Shown here one piece after another: positions 1 to 10,533 of a stretch of DNA of 64,000 nucleotides. How positions within the stretch are numbered: position 1 is the stretch's first letter; each line of letters starts with the position of its first letter. The stretch spans positions 1,750,001 to 1,814,000 of the forward strand of contig CM032230.1 in the NCBI GenBank assembly GCA_019009955.1, read 5' to 3'. Made by a program: the position numbers and the translations under genes. The stretch comes from Riptortus pedestris. Taxonomy: Eukaryota; Arthropoda; Insecta; Hemiptera; Alydidae. The notes beneath the pieces are model-generated. The model searched no databases. It worked only from the letters and a program-made list of their open reading frames with translations, and was not told the DNA's origin.

Positions 1-43
1 TAAAAAGAGTCATTGGATTAAAGTTAAAAGGATTTTTAGGTAT

Positions 44-563
44 TTGAGAGGGACTCAAAATTGTAAATTGGAATTTTCTAAACATGGAAATCAAGAATTG
101 GAATGTTATAGTGATGCGGATTGGGCTAATCAAGTTAATGACAGACATTCAATAACTGGAAGTTGTTTTAAATTTATGAATGGTTTAATTTCTTGGAGTA
201 CTAAGAAACAGAGTACAGTCTCACTTTCAACTGTTGAAAGTGAGTATATTGCATTGTCATTTACGGTTCAGGAAGCTTTATGGTTAAAAGTTTTAATGAA
301 TGAAATTGAGCCAATTGTTACAACTTTCCAACAAAGATTTTTTGTGATAATATGGGTGCAATTCATCTAGCAAGAAATTCAGTTACGAGTCAAAGGTCTA
401 AACATATAGATGTTAGACATCATTTTTTGAGAACACATGTCAACAATAAAAATATTGTGCTGGAGCATATGCCCACTGAAGAAATGCTCTCTGATATTTT
501 GACGAAACCTTTAAGTAGGGAAAAACATGAATATTTTTTCAAGTGTTTTGGACTTATAAAGTA
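44..563 (+). pseudogene. Ty1/copia retrotransposon pol, 3' end (RNase H), frameshifted
   Basis: This is the last part of a copia-type polyprotein. The first frame reads YSDADWANQ, then SWSTKKQSTVSLSTVESEY, the usual copia RNase H motifs. The reading continues in the next frame from about 352 with GAIHLARNSV, RSKHIDVRHHF and DILTKPL, ending at a TAA at 562-564. RNase H removes the RNA strand during reverse transcription. The join between the two frames lies near 335-352 and looks like a single-base indel, so this copy is dead. Gag, protease, integrase and reverse transcriptase would lie left of the window. A 20-bp segment is duplicated in tandem just after the stop (about 560-600). Confidence 0.9.
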
Positions 564-622
564 AATTGTATTGTTTTACAAAGTAAATTGTATTGTTTTT
601 GGAAATATCGCTCAAGGGGAAG

Positions 623-850
623 TGTTGGTTATTTTGTGATCAATATTTCCAATCAAATGTACCGGGTCCTGGGAAAACAGCTGGGAACAGAGAGCACTCT
701 GGCGGGGAATTTTGTAATTATCTACCACAACATGTTATCTTGAGTTGTAGCTGTTTTTTTCAAATAGAAGTTTTTATCCAAAGTCATCTGTTTAATCATT
801 TTCCCAAACCCTTCAATTAAAAATAGACATTTCTACTTTCATTCTGCACA
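623..850 (+). mobile_element. Probable 3' LTR of the copia element
   Basis: A purine-rich tract (about 612-622, ctcaaggggaag) follows the pol stop and is immediately followed by TGTTGG, as expected for a polypurine tract and LTR start. The right end is uncertain; a CA near 850 is a candidate. No second LTR is available to test the boundary because the 5' end is outside the window. Confidence 0.5.
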
Positions 851-1424
851 TTGTGAATCATCCAATTTCAAAACAGCTCATTATTGTAAAGACTAAAATA
901 TTTACAGTGCCAGATATATGCAATTAGTTTCGGTTTGATGTCATCTTTTAAGCTTTTACGTTCTAAACTACATGATTTTTATTTGATTAACCCCCTCACT
1001 CAATATTTCGTTTCATGGAAAACTAAAGATTATATTAGGTAATGGGTGAAAACGACATTGATGGAGGAGGGGGTTTAAAGAGGGGAATAATTGAAAATTC
1101 AAAATATCTTGGTTACTGCTAGTCAGATCAAAAAATGTTATACATCCAATGTTGTTGGAATTTTAATCCTAAAACTATTGTTTTATAAATGCTTTCTCAG
1201 AATCGAATTTCAACAGTCATCTGTAGGTTTTTTGGTTTCTAACTTTTTTAAAGTCCCAATCCTACTAATTCAATTTTCACTATAGTACCTCAGCCACCAA
1301 ACATATTAAGTCTAATAACCTCTGTTTGTTTTCTCTGTTTAGTACTCACTCATAGAGTATAGATATACTACTACTCATAAAGAAAAAATTGTGAAATAAG
1401 ATGACCACTGTGTTATTACAACAC
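851..1424. other. Spacer with a degenerate family R fragment
   Basis: No gene is seen. About 1000-1290 resembles the plus-oriented middle of family R (G-rich tract followed by gaaaattcaaaatatct and an AT-rich tail) but is heavily diverged. Confidence 0.4.
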
Positions 1425-1545
1425 TTGGGAAATCAGCTATTGAGGTTGTACTCATGAGGAGCTTTTCAAAAAATTTCTTCCATCGATCCTACCTAGGTGA
1501 TGACGATAATGAGGTCCATTTAAAAATTGTATGTATGTGTGTGTG

Positions 1546-1595
<50 letters not shown>

Positions 1596-1598
<3 letters not shown>

Positions 1599-2522
1599 GG
1601 TCCGGCAAAAAAACCTCCCTGATTTCAATAGGCATTTGCAAAAAGAATAAGAAACATACAGAAGAATTACTTATATTTGTGAATAGCCTATATAATGCCA
1701 TTTTACATCACTTAGTATACTTTATTGGTTTTGAAAATTATGTCCCTCATTGTTAAGACATTCACGAAGTCTTTCCCTGAAGTTGTCCATAGTTCTTCGT
1801 GTACCTTCCCTTGGAATGGCTGCCACTTCCTGCCTAATGACATCTTTTAGTTGTTGCAGAGTTCTGGGACGATGTTTGTACACTTTAGCCTTTAGGGTAG
1901 CCCCACAGAAAGAAATCACAAGGTGATAAGTCGGGAGACCTTGGGGGCCAGGAAATGTCTCCTCTTAAAGAAACAAGACGTCCAGGGAACAACTCTCTTA
2001 ACTGTTCCATGGACCACCGAGCAGTGTAAGCTGTGGCTCCGTCCTGTTGGAACCAAACTTCTTCTTCCTCATGGTCTAAAACAAACTGGTTGATCTTGGG
2101 TCAGAGAAATGTCTCTATCATGTGACAATAGCGATTGGCATTGACCGTTACTGTTTGTCCATCTTCTTAAAAAAAGTACGGTCCCCACACACCAAATTCC
2201 GGAACGGCGCACCAAACTGTGACTTTTGGGTTGTGTAGTGGTTGTTGGTGGAGTTCCCTAGGATTTTCTGCAGCCCAGTAGCGGAAATTCTGTGTGTTAA
2301 CAGTTCCACACAAACGGAAGTGGGCTTCATCAGAAGAAATGAAGACAGCATCCCGGGGGAATGTTTTGCAAAATGTCATCACATGCAGCCCTGCGAGTTT
2401 CATAATCTGAACACTGAAAATGGCACGTACTCCGCTACGGAACAATACCCCCTCCACATCTCTATCCCCACTACAACCCACGCGGTGGCTTGCTCAAACC
2501 GGGGAGGTTTTTTTGCCGGACC

Positions 2523-2525
<3 letters not shown>
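1596..2525 (-). mobile_element. Mariner (DD41D) transposon, internally deleted
   Basis: Terminal inverted repeats of 24 bp, starting CAGGGTCCGGCAAAAAAACC, are perfect matches at 1596-1619 and 2502-2525. Each end is flanked by TA, the usual target of this superfamily. The element is 930 bp, shorter than the roughly 1.3 kb usual for full-length mariners. The missing part is the N-terminal half of the transposase next to the right TIR. It lies within the (TA)n core of a family R copy. Confidence 0.9.
1722..2481 (-). pseudogene. Mariner DD41D transposase pseudogene
   Basis: The product would cut and paste the element using three aspartates. These are visible in one frame: SSDEAHF (codon 2331-2329), QQDGA (2043-2041) and SPDLSPCDFFLWG (1917-1915). 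There are 41 residues between the second and third, the DD41D spacing reported for the rosa-like mariner lineage. The copy is inactive. A TAA lies at 2169-2167 and a TGA at 2103-2101 in that frame, and a one-base shift near 1895-1900 moves the C-terminal KAKVYKHRPRTLQQLK to another frame. The N-terminal DNA-binding helix-turn-helix region is missing. Family assignment is secure; clade naming rests on the spacing alone. Confidence 0.85.
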
Positions 2526-2612
<87 letters not shown>

Positions 2613-3232
2613 ATGTGTGTGTAAAAAAACTCTCGGGGTTGCAATTTTTGTTTAATCGATTCCAAACTCAGTTAAACATTTTATGTAAACATAAAGGTCA
2701 AGTCCATTAACTGCTAAAAAGGACTGGTGGGAAGGGGAATTTAGGGATCCCCCTCTCTTAAGTTATTATGCATTGGATCAAAAATTTGTATAGTAACAAT
2801 CTTATTGCAAATGTAATATTTTATAAATAGTTCTATAAATAGTGTTAAGTACGTTTTCTCATTATCTTGATTATTAATTGAGATATTTGCATTATTTTAG
2901 ATTTTGGTCTTGAGTAAACCCCCCGCTCCTACTCATGTCATATTAACAATAAGCTGTTTTATTATGAAGCACATTATTTGAGGCCTAAGTTCTAAATATT
3001 GCTCTCATTGAACTTTTGTTTTGAGACAAATGCAAATACGTGACGTATGTGGGAAATCTGCTTAGGTAATGCAGCCAGACTTTATTCTTTTTGGGCTAGA
3101 TCGTGGATAATAAATTCTTGTAAATGTGTTTACAGAGAATATTAATCCTGTTTTACATAGAATAAGGGTATAGGGAAAAAGAAGACAAATAAAATACGTG
3201 TTGAACGAAGAAAATCGGGATGGAGTAGGTAC

Positions 3233-4506
3233 CTGGTCCGTGCATAGTCAAGGGGGTAGACGAATAATAATGAAGTAGCACCCGCAGCACCACCAGATGC
3301 GAGGTTGCCCAAGAAGTATTTGAAGAACTCCTTCCTCTTGTCTATCCCGGAGAGGAACATCTGCTTGTAGACATCCTTGAAGGCAAAATTCAATGCCTGA
3401 GTAGGGAAGTACCTGATAACATTTGCCAAGTTCCCACGCCAGAAGCTCAATACACCCTGCTCCTTCGGGATCCTTATAAAAGCATCAACAATACCTACAA
3501 ATAAATATGATGTAAAATTAATATCTATGAGAATATTTTAATTAACCTTACAATTAATAATAATATTTAATTTCCTTAGCATTAATATTCGAGAGAAAAA
3601 ATGCATACAACAACATTTATAGAAATAAACCATAAAGTATGCTTCCAAAGATTTGAAATTGGCAGTGTTATGATAAAAAATCTAAAATATTTCTGTATGA
3701 CAGAATTACTATATAAATGGCAACAATTTTGGACTAATACAGGTAAAACTCTTTTTTCCTGGTATAAACATACTAAGGAAATACAGGACAGATTATTGTA
3801 TAGACCTATAGACAGAAATACACCACATTGTGACTACCTAACTCAACCAATTTTATTATATTAAAATATTAAATGCAATCTTAAAAATGCATGGGACATG
3901 AAGATTAAATAAAATGGCCCCCTTTTGGAGGTACTGCAAGCTGGAAAATATTATTGTGGGCGCGCACGCGGGTGTTTATTTGGGTGGAGCTCATCTTCGA
4001 CAAGGCTGGGTAAGATCAGTAGACATTTGAAGAAAAATTTCGTAAATCGCGTCATGAGTACAACATCAATACATCTGCAAAATTGGTCGAACTAGTTGTT
4101 CAATCCTGCATCAGTTGACATGGAATGGCTGTTATTCTTAAGTCACTTTCGATTTTCTTGTAAAATGCATATAATGTATACTCAAAAAGTAGAACCTGAG
4201 TTGTTATCTCTGGAAGTGATCAGCACAAATTGAGTAAAAGGAAAAACTAAAAGTCATTAACTTTAAAGTAAAATTGTACTTTTGGGGTAAAGTAAAAGAA
4301 GACTAGTTGCTGAGATGTTGTGCTTAGATAAAAGTCTAACCTTTATAACGCTTGTCTTGGCTAATCTGCTTTGAAACATGCTGTACTTGGAGCAAGAGCT
4401 TGACCCGTTCGATAGGAGCAACCGAAGTCTTGGCGATCGCAGCAGAAACTCCGCCAGCAATGAAATCCTTGATGAAGGAAAGTGGATCAGGCTCGGTCGA
4501 CGACAT
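3233..4506 (-). CDS. ANT: ADP/ATP translocase (mitochondrial carrier), first two coding exons
   Basis: The product is the inner-mitochondrial-membrane carrier that exchanges cytosolic ADP for matrix ATP. Exon 1 (4506-4341) begins [15 protein letters not shown] and carries the first carrier signature, [13 protein letters not shown]. It ends in phase 1 before a gt at 4340-4339. Exon 2 (3494-3233) follows a ttgtag acceptor. It contains the highly conserved [20 protein letters not shown] and [14 protein letters not shown], then the second signature YPLDYARTR, and ends in phase 2 before gtacct. Together they give about 142 of the usual ~300 residues. The third repeat and the RRRMMM nucleotide-binding motif are not in the window, so later exons probably lie left of position 1, beyond an intron of more than 3.2 kb. 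The ATG at 4506 matches the usual insect ANT start. No frameshift or stop is seen, so this may be the functional gene. Confidence 0.93.
3495..4340 (-). other. Intron 1 of the ADP/ATP translocase gene
   Basis: An 846-bp intron with gt at 4340-4339 and ag at 3496-3495. It contains a diverged scrap of family R at about 3990-4085 (gacatttgaagaaaaatttcg, gcgtcatgagtacaac). No other feature is seen. Confidence 0.8.
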
Positions 4507-5816
4507 CTCTACCAAAGCACGCGGATATCAAAGGGCTCACGTCATTTCACAACTACCTATACAGTCTTGCTACAACAACTATATTCAAATATTTCTAAAA
4601 AAAAAATAAAAATTGAAATATAGATAGTTAATTTAGAAAAAAAAATACAATTGAATTATTTTATAAAACATACGTAAGCTACTTAATATTTTAAGAAATG
4701 TGTAGGATTGTAAATTAGTTTGTCAAAACAATAACGGTATGACTTCCGTTATTCTGTTATACTATTCTGCTAACAATAATTAATAGCAAACATAAACAAT
4801 GGACTTAATAAAAATTCGTTTGAAGTATAAATAAGTATTCTTGAGGTTAATATTAGCAATTGTTTAATTTGGCGAGAACGGTTGCTAAGAAATAGGTTAA
4901 GAAAGAGAGTTAGAAAGGGGGGGGGGTCACTAAAAGGCAAAAAAAAACTGTAATGGATTCGTAAATATCTATGCATTTTTATTTTTAAAATAGTGCGTCA
5001 TTCAGGGACTACTAAAGGGCCTTGTAATTTAATAAACTAGCAATAGTTTCAACTTTTAGTTTTCAAGGAGAGCAATTTCAGAATGAAAAGCCTCTGTAAT
5101 ACATTTAAAAAATCAATGCCACAGATCAAAACTAAGCAGATTTCTGAGGTGGTTGGGGGGGGGGGGGGGTGATAACTCATAAAATGATGATACCTTGATT
5201 ATTATTCGAGAACGAAAACCATAGAACCAATAATTGTAGACAGTTACATTTTTAACAAAATCAGTTACATACAATTTTTCAACTTACAATAACTGTGGTA
5301 TATCGATTTTATTATCGGAGCCCTCTAACCCCCCCCCCCTCCTAGTTTCATTGCAGCTATTAACGAACTAGATCTTCAGTTTTTCATTAAACTTTTAAAT
5401 ATCAAAATCCGTAAAGATCAAACAAAAATTATGACGTTAGTAAACGTGAATTACTCCAATCACCCCACCCCCTCATCTTCATCTTTTGTTAAGTTGAGTG
5501 TTAAGTATTTTTAAATTTATTTGGAGCCCTAAATCAGCCACAAACTTTGATCAATATTTTATATTGATTTACCAGATTGCTATTAAACCGTTCAATATAA
5601 AAACAATATGTTGTACCTGTTAATAATTGTAACTGAACCAGAAGGATTGGGGATTTTCAGAAGAGATATAAAAAACAAATATGTTCGTTATTGTATTATA
5701 TTATTATAAGCGTTATCAAAAAATATTATAACTAAACTTGTTAGGAATGTATTCTACAATTTCTGTCCTATATATTTTTTCTATTGCGGAAAGATTAACC
5801 AAGTAATTTATTTATG
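4507..5816. other. Upstream region of the translocase gene
   Basis: The promoter and 5' UTR of the ADP/ATP translocase should be here, but no element can be assigned with confidence. It is AT-rich with short poly-G and poly-C runs (about 4917-4926, 5155-5170, 5330-5340). A diverged minus-oriented family R piece covers about 5120-5470 (attaacgaactagatctt). Confidence 0.4.
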
Positions 5817-6484
5817 TTAGCAAATTTCCCTTGACGGAAATCAGATATTGAGGTCGTACTCATGACGCGATTTTCGAAAATTTTCTTCAAATGTTCATCC
5901 ATCCTACCCAGGAGATGACAAAAATGAGGTCCGTTCAAAATTATATATATATATATATATATATATCTATATATATATATATATATATATTTGTCTGTTA
6001 ACGCTCTAGCGGTCGAAATATTTGTTTGATCGCTACCAAACTCGATATTTAAACGTTTTATGCAAAAAGACAGACAAGTTCGTTAATGGCTGAAATCGGA
6101 CCAGTGGGAGGGGGGTTTAGAGGGGGGATTTTCGAAAATACAAAATACCCCCGTTATTATGTGTCGGATCAAAAAATTGTATTAATTGAATCTGATTGCA
6201 AATTAAGTTTACTATAAATATTGTTCTATACATTTATTCTGTATCTTGAATATTAACCGAGATATTTGCATTTGTATTCTGCGTGTGGTCGGCAGGAGTC
6301 GGCTATGTTCGAATTTTCCGCCGAGAGCTCTGGCGGCCGTTTCCTTAACTATTCGTCCCTCGTAAATAGGTTTAGAGGTTTCTTACTACTACAGTTGTTA
6401 TTGGGCAGATGTATAACTTCACGTGGGAAATCTGCTTAGTTTACACAGCCCCTGCGTAATCTGCAGAGGCTGCGTGACGGACTT
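5817..6484 (-). mobile_element. Family R element, near full length
   Basis: Read on the plus strand it starts ttagcaaatttccc and ends gcgtgacggactt. It carries the (TA)n core at about 5941-5990 and the gctctagcgg hairpin right of the core. The palindrome next to the start is degraded (tttcccttgacggaaat). Non-coding. Confidence 0.8.
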
Positions 6485-6530
6485 TTTATTTCCATTTTTT
6501 TGAGGTGCTGGATGGTGAAGGAATTATTAT

Positions 6531-6789
6531 CTCAGGTAAGAAAAAACGCCTCTTTCCTTCACTGTTCTTTATTCATTGTGACAGAGCACTTTCAGAGCAT
6601 ACGCTCCATCATCAGTGCCCTCTTCACAATGATGTGACAGGAACCAAGGAGTGGTGTCACAGGGAATCCTTGGTTCCTGTCACATCATTGTGAAGAGCAG
6701 GGCACCGATGATGGAGCGTATGCTCTGAAAGCGCTCTGTCGCAACGAATAAAGAACAGTGAAGGAAAGAGGAGTTTTTTCTTACCTGAG
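6531..6789. repeat. Long inverted repeat (two ~120-bp arms, 17-bp spacer)
   Basis: The left arm 6531-6650 starts ctcaggtaagaaaaaac. The right arm 6668-6789 ends gttttttcttacctgag. The arms match along nearly their full length with only scattered mismatches and small indels. The spacer is 6651-6667. Transcription from either side would give a long hairpin RNA. It starts about 46 bp after the end of a family R copy. It could be a foldback element or a recent inverted duplication. No target duplication is evident. Confidence 0.9.
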
Positions 6790-7113
6790 ACTTTTTATTT
6801 ATTTTTTTTTTTTCTTCATCAAAACACAGAGTGTATATAAATACACATGAATAAAATATACCAGCTGGTATAAAATTATTACAATTTGATAAGATCAAAC
6901 TTCCTCTTTTGATGTGTCCCCAGGGCAGAGATTAATCATCTTTGTTTACCACAAAACAGCCTCTTCTCTAATAAACGCAAAGTATTGAATACAATTTGTA
7001 TCCATTAAATGATAGCTTTGTCTGCCAGATGAAAATTTTATCTGCTCAATAAAAATTTATTCGCCGAATCAAATATTTATCTGATGAGTGAAATTTTCAT
7101 CTGTACGATGAAA
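6790..7113. other. Spacer with a short degenerate periodic repeat
   Basis: No gene is seen. About 7028-7110 shows four to five degenerate units of about 20 bp built on gatgaaaattttatctg. Confidence 0.45.
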
Positions 7114-7795
7114 AAGTTCGTCACACTGGGGCTGCGTAAACTATCTCTTCTCCCCAATATTTAAGTAAATATGGGCATTTACTGAAGGCTGAAAACAAGG
7201 AAGTTTGAAGATCCTTGCATAATATTTATCCTAAGAAGAAATGTACACAACAACATTTCTAGGGCATCAATTGTTTAACAAAATTGGTCCGCTAACATTT
7301 TTTTATATCTCATAATTATGGAAAATTTGAATTTTTAATTCTCCCTCCTCCCTATTCCTCGGGTGATTTCAGCTATTAATGACTATGAACTTCAGTGTTG
7401 AAAAAAAAAAAAGGTTAAATATCGATTATGGTTTAGGTCAAATAAACATTTTTCAGTAAACAATGAAATTTGATGATGTCATCACACAACATATTTGCAT
7501 GGGTCTCATCAAATAAAAGATCAATTTAAACAATATTTGGCATTGAATCTTGGAATAAAGTGGTGTACGGTATAACAGCTTATTGTTATGTGAGTAGGGG
7601 TAGGCCTTGACTCAAGGTTGAAAACTAAAACATACAAATACCTCGGTTAATAATCAGATAGTGAAAAAATGTATATCATAACGTTCATAGGACAGTACAT
7701 TTGCAAAAAGATTGGCCCTATACTATTTTTCGTTCTGATGTATAATAACAGAGATATTTTGAATATTTGAAAGTCCCCCATTAACAGACACACAC

Positions 7796-7870
<75 letters not shown>

Positions 7871-7902
7871 TTTTAACAGACCTCATTTTCATTACTAGGG
7901 GT
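7114..7902 (+). mobile_element. Family R element, 3' end truncated
   Basis: The 5' end reads aagttcgtcacactggggctgcgtaaac. A long (TA)n tract lies at about 7797-7863, and the sequence is lost shortly after gacctcattttcatt. Non-coding. Confidence 0.7.
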
Positions 7903-8183
7903 ATTCAGGGTTTAGCGCCTGAACATAGCTAAGGTGCTAAGCTAATGTCTCGCCTTGTTTTGTCGATATAAAATTCACAATATATACCTTTACGGGAATC
8001 GAGAAAGCAATTAATGAAGGAAATAAACTCAAGATGTGAAAGGACAGTAGTTCTAACATTTCAAGAAGTGCTTTCATTTGTAGAACATAGACATATGATT
8101 TAAAAAAAAAACTGTCCAATCAAAAATATTTGACAGTGGCTTGCCTTAAACATGAATTACCAAAATCACCAAAATCCAGTTAG
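7903..8183. other. Unassigned spacer
   Basis: No gene or recognisable element. Confidence 0.4.
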
Positions 8184-9565
8184 AAGTACATCACACAGGG
8201 GCAGAGTAAACTAAACAGATTTCCCACGTGCTGGTATAACACACTTGTGATCTCCTCTCACCATATATTTCTATGTAAAAAATAACTGATGAGTAGAAGG
8301 GGTGGGGGGAGGGGTTACTGAAGGGTGAAAACAAGAAAGTGGAAATAACTTGCTTAATATTTTAGTTACAAAAACATGCATAGAACAGTTGTAGAATACC
8401 TATAGCTTAACAAAATTGGTTATATAACATTTTACAATTCGACTTATAATAAAGGAAATATTCTAAATACTCACTATTCCGACCCCGATTTCAGCCAATA
8501 GCAAATACGATCTTTGGAATTGACAGAAACAGTTAAATATTAAGTATGGTATAGATAAAATAAACATTTTCAAATAAAGAGCGAAAAATTTTGATGACCT
8601 CATCACAGCATAGTTGCATGTATCTCGCAAAAAAAATGTTCAATGAAAACCTTAGTTGGTATTTAACCTAGGAATGAAGTGTTTCATGATATAACAGCAT
8701 ATTGTTAATATGACATGAGTAAGAGTAGGGGTTTACTGATAGCCAAAATCTAAACAAATCCATATATCTCGGTTAATATTCATGATACAGAAAATATATA
8801 TAGAACAATATTAATAAAAAATTACATTTGCAATAAGATTAGTTATATTCACTTTTTTGATTCTGACGCTCAATTACAAAGATATATTGAATTTTGGAAA
8901 ATTTCCCCCCTCTAAACCCTTCTCCCACTGGTCCGATTTCAGCCATTAACGAAAAGGATATTTCATTTTACATGAAACGATTATATTTTGAGTTTGGTAA
9001 TAATAAGACAAATATTGTGACTGCTAGAGTGGTAACAGACACATATATCTTCATTGGGAATACCCTCCTCCTGCTCCAATTATCATCAGAATTATAAATT
9101 AATACTGAATGAATTGTTTTCTTCTTAGTATAAAATGTTAATAATTATGTTTCATTATTATTATTTTTTAATGTATTTTTTGTGCTACTGGGGCTAATTG
9201 GGAAAGGTTATCTACAGGTTGCCACCCTTTTCTAGCCAGTGTGGGACTAAGGATTTTATTAAATGAATTTGTTCCTAAATAAATTCCTATTGCCCACACA
9301 GGAATCCAACACATTACTCTAGGTTTTCCAATTTTATTAAGATCAGTGCTAAAAAAGACTGTCATGCAGGACGAAACACTTTTTCGATCCGACTTATAGC
9401 AACAGAGGTATTTTGAATTTTCAAAATTCTCCCCCTCTAAACACTCCCCTCTTCCTGGTCTGATTTCAGCCGTTAACGTACTTGATCTTTCTTTTTACAT
9501 AAATCGACTAAATATTGAGTTTGGTAACGCTGAAACAAAAATTGTGCCTGCTAGAGCGGTAACAG

Positions 9566-9628
<63 letters not shown>

Positions 9629-9753
9629 GTTTTGAACAAACCTCATTTTCGTCATCTACTAGGAAGGCTTGATGGACATTTGAAGACAAATTTTGAAAAT
9701 TCAGTCTTGAGTACGACCTCAATAGCTGATTTCTCATAAGGGAAATCTGCTAA
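8184..9753 (+). mobile_element. Family R element, long form, containing a SINE
   Basis: It starts aagtacatcacacaggggc, with the subterminal cagatttcccacgtg, and ends with gggaaatctgctaa. The (TA)n core is at about 9571-9617. It is longer than the ~650-bp form because it contains a SINE fragment at about 9155-9366 and internally repeated blocks of the 'ggttaatatt...agaacaatatt' type. Confidence 0.75.
9155..9366 (-). mobile_element. tRNA-derived SINE fragment (diverged)
   Basis: It matches the reverse complement of the SINE at 24701-24927: gctaattgggaaaggttat, ccacccttttctagccag, ttattaaatgaatttg, then caggaatccaacac over the B-box region. The tRNA-like head is incomplete. Confidence 0.7.
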
Positions 9754-10533
9754 AAGTATTTTTTAGGGTTTAGATATTAAAAGAAACATGAAAACATAAA
9801 AAATATATTTAATAACAAATACATTTAAATATAAAAATTTGCTGTAAAACATTGTTCTACAATATTTAGGAGAACAAAACCATTCATATATGGATATTAA
9901 CAGAACAATTATAATTAACAAACATTTTCATTATATAATTTATTTTTTTAATTAGAATAGATTTTTTTTTTAAAAATAAATAACAATCTACTTATGGATT
10001 AGACAAATAATATAAAATTGATTTCAAAATGTTAAAATAAATTGTGTTGGCAAGGCAGCTGTCTCATGTTATGAAGAGGCGAAGGGCCCCATTAGACCTG
10101 GTGGTTTAGTAGTCGAGCTCTATAACAAGTTGCTGTTTCCTAGTCGCACAATTTTTACTTTTGGAAGAACTAGAAGGGTAATTTTTTAACCGTTTCAGTA
10201 CCAGCCACATTTGCTCTTCCTCTGTGTGGGCGAGGCAACAATTCTGGGGACGACAGAGGTACGTGAGGGGAACAGAGGCTGACACAACTCTTGCATGATT
10301 GGCACCGAATGGCTTAATTAAAATTTATAATAAATACATTCTTGAAGAAAGTTTCTCAACTTCTGAAACAAGCTAGAATAAAACCTCTGATCTCTGCAAA
10401 CTACACGCTGGGAATTTGCTGTAAAGAATTAAAGAAGAGACAAAAAATTGTAACTTGTTTATGTTTAATAAAATGATTCAATGTGCTAAAGATATTTTCT
10501 CTATGACATAAGTACTGAGGCTGTCGAAATGAC
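9754..10533 (-). other. Downstream flank / possible 3' UTR of the TMEM222 homologue
   Basis: This follows the TGA of the TMEM222 gene on the minus strand. It is AT-rich with no other reading frame recognised. An ATTAAA-type signal on the minus strand at about 10467-10462 is possible but weak. Confidence 0.35.

Larger units (their letters stand above)
1425..3082 (-). mobile_element. Family R element (HINE-like), interrupted by a mariner
   Basis: The left part reads gggaaatcagctattgagg, then the conserved block ending aatgaggtcc before a (TG)/(TA) tract. The right part resumes at about 2600 and ends with gtgggaaatctgctta and a cagactt terminus near 3082. The mariner at 1596-2525 sits inside the TA tract. 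Strand is given so that the palindrome/CTAA end is the 3' end, as in the full-length copy at 62994-63641. No coding capacity is seen. Confidence 0.75.

Noticed and set aside
3601..3864. Plus-strand 87-codon frame inside the translocase intron
   Set aside because: Lies in intron 1 of the ADP/ATP translocase, has no recognised domain and AT-rich low-complexity composition.
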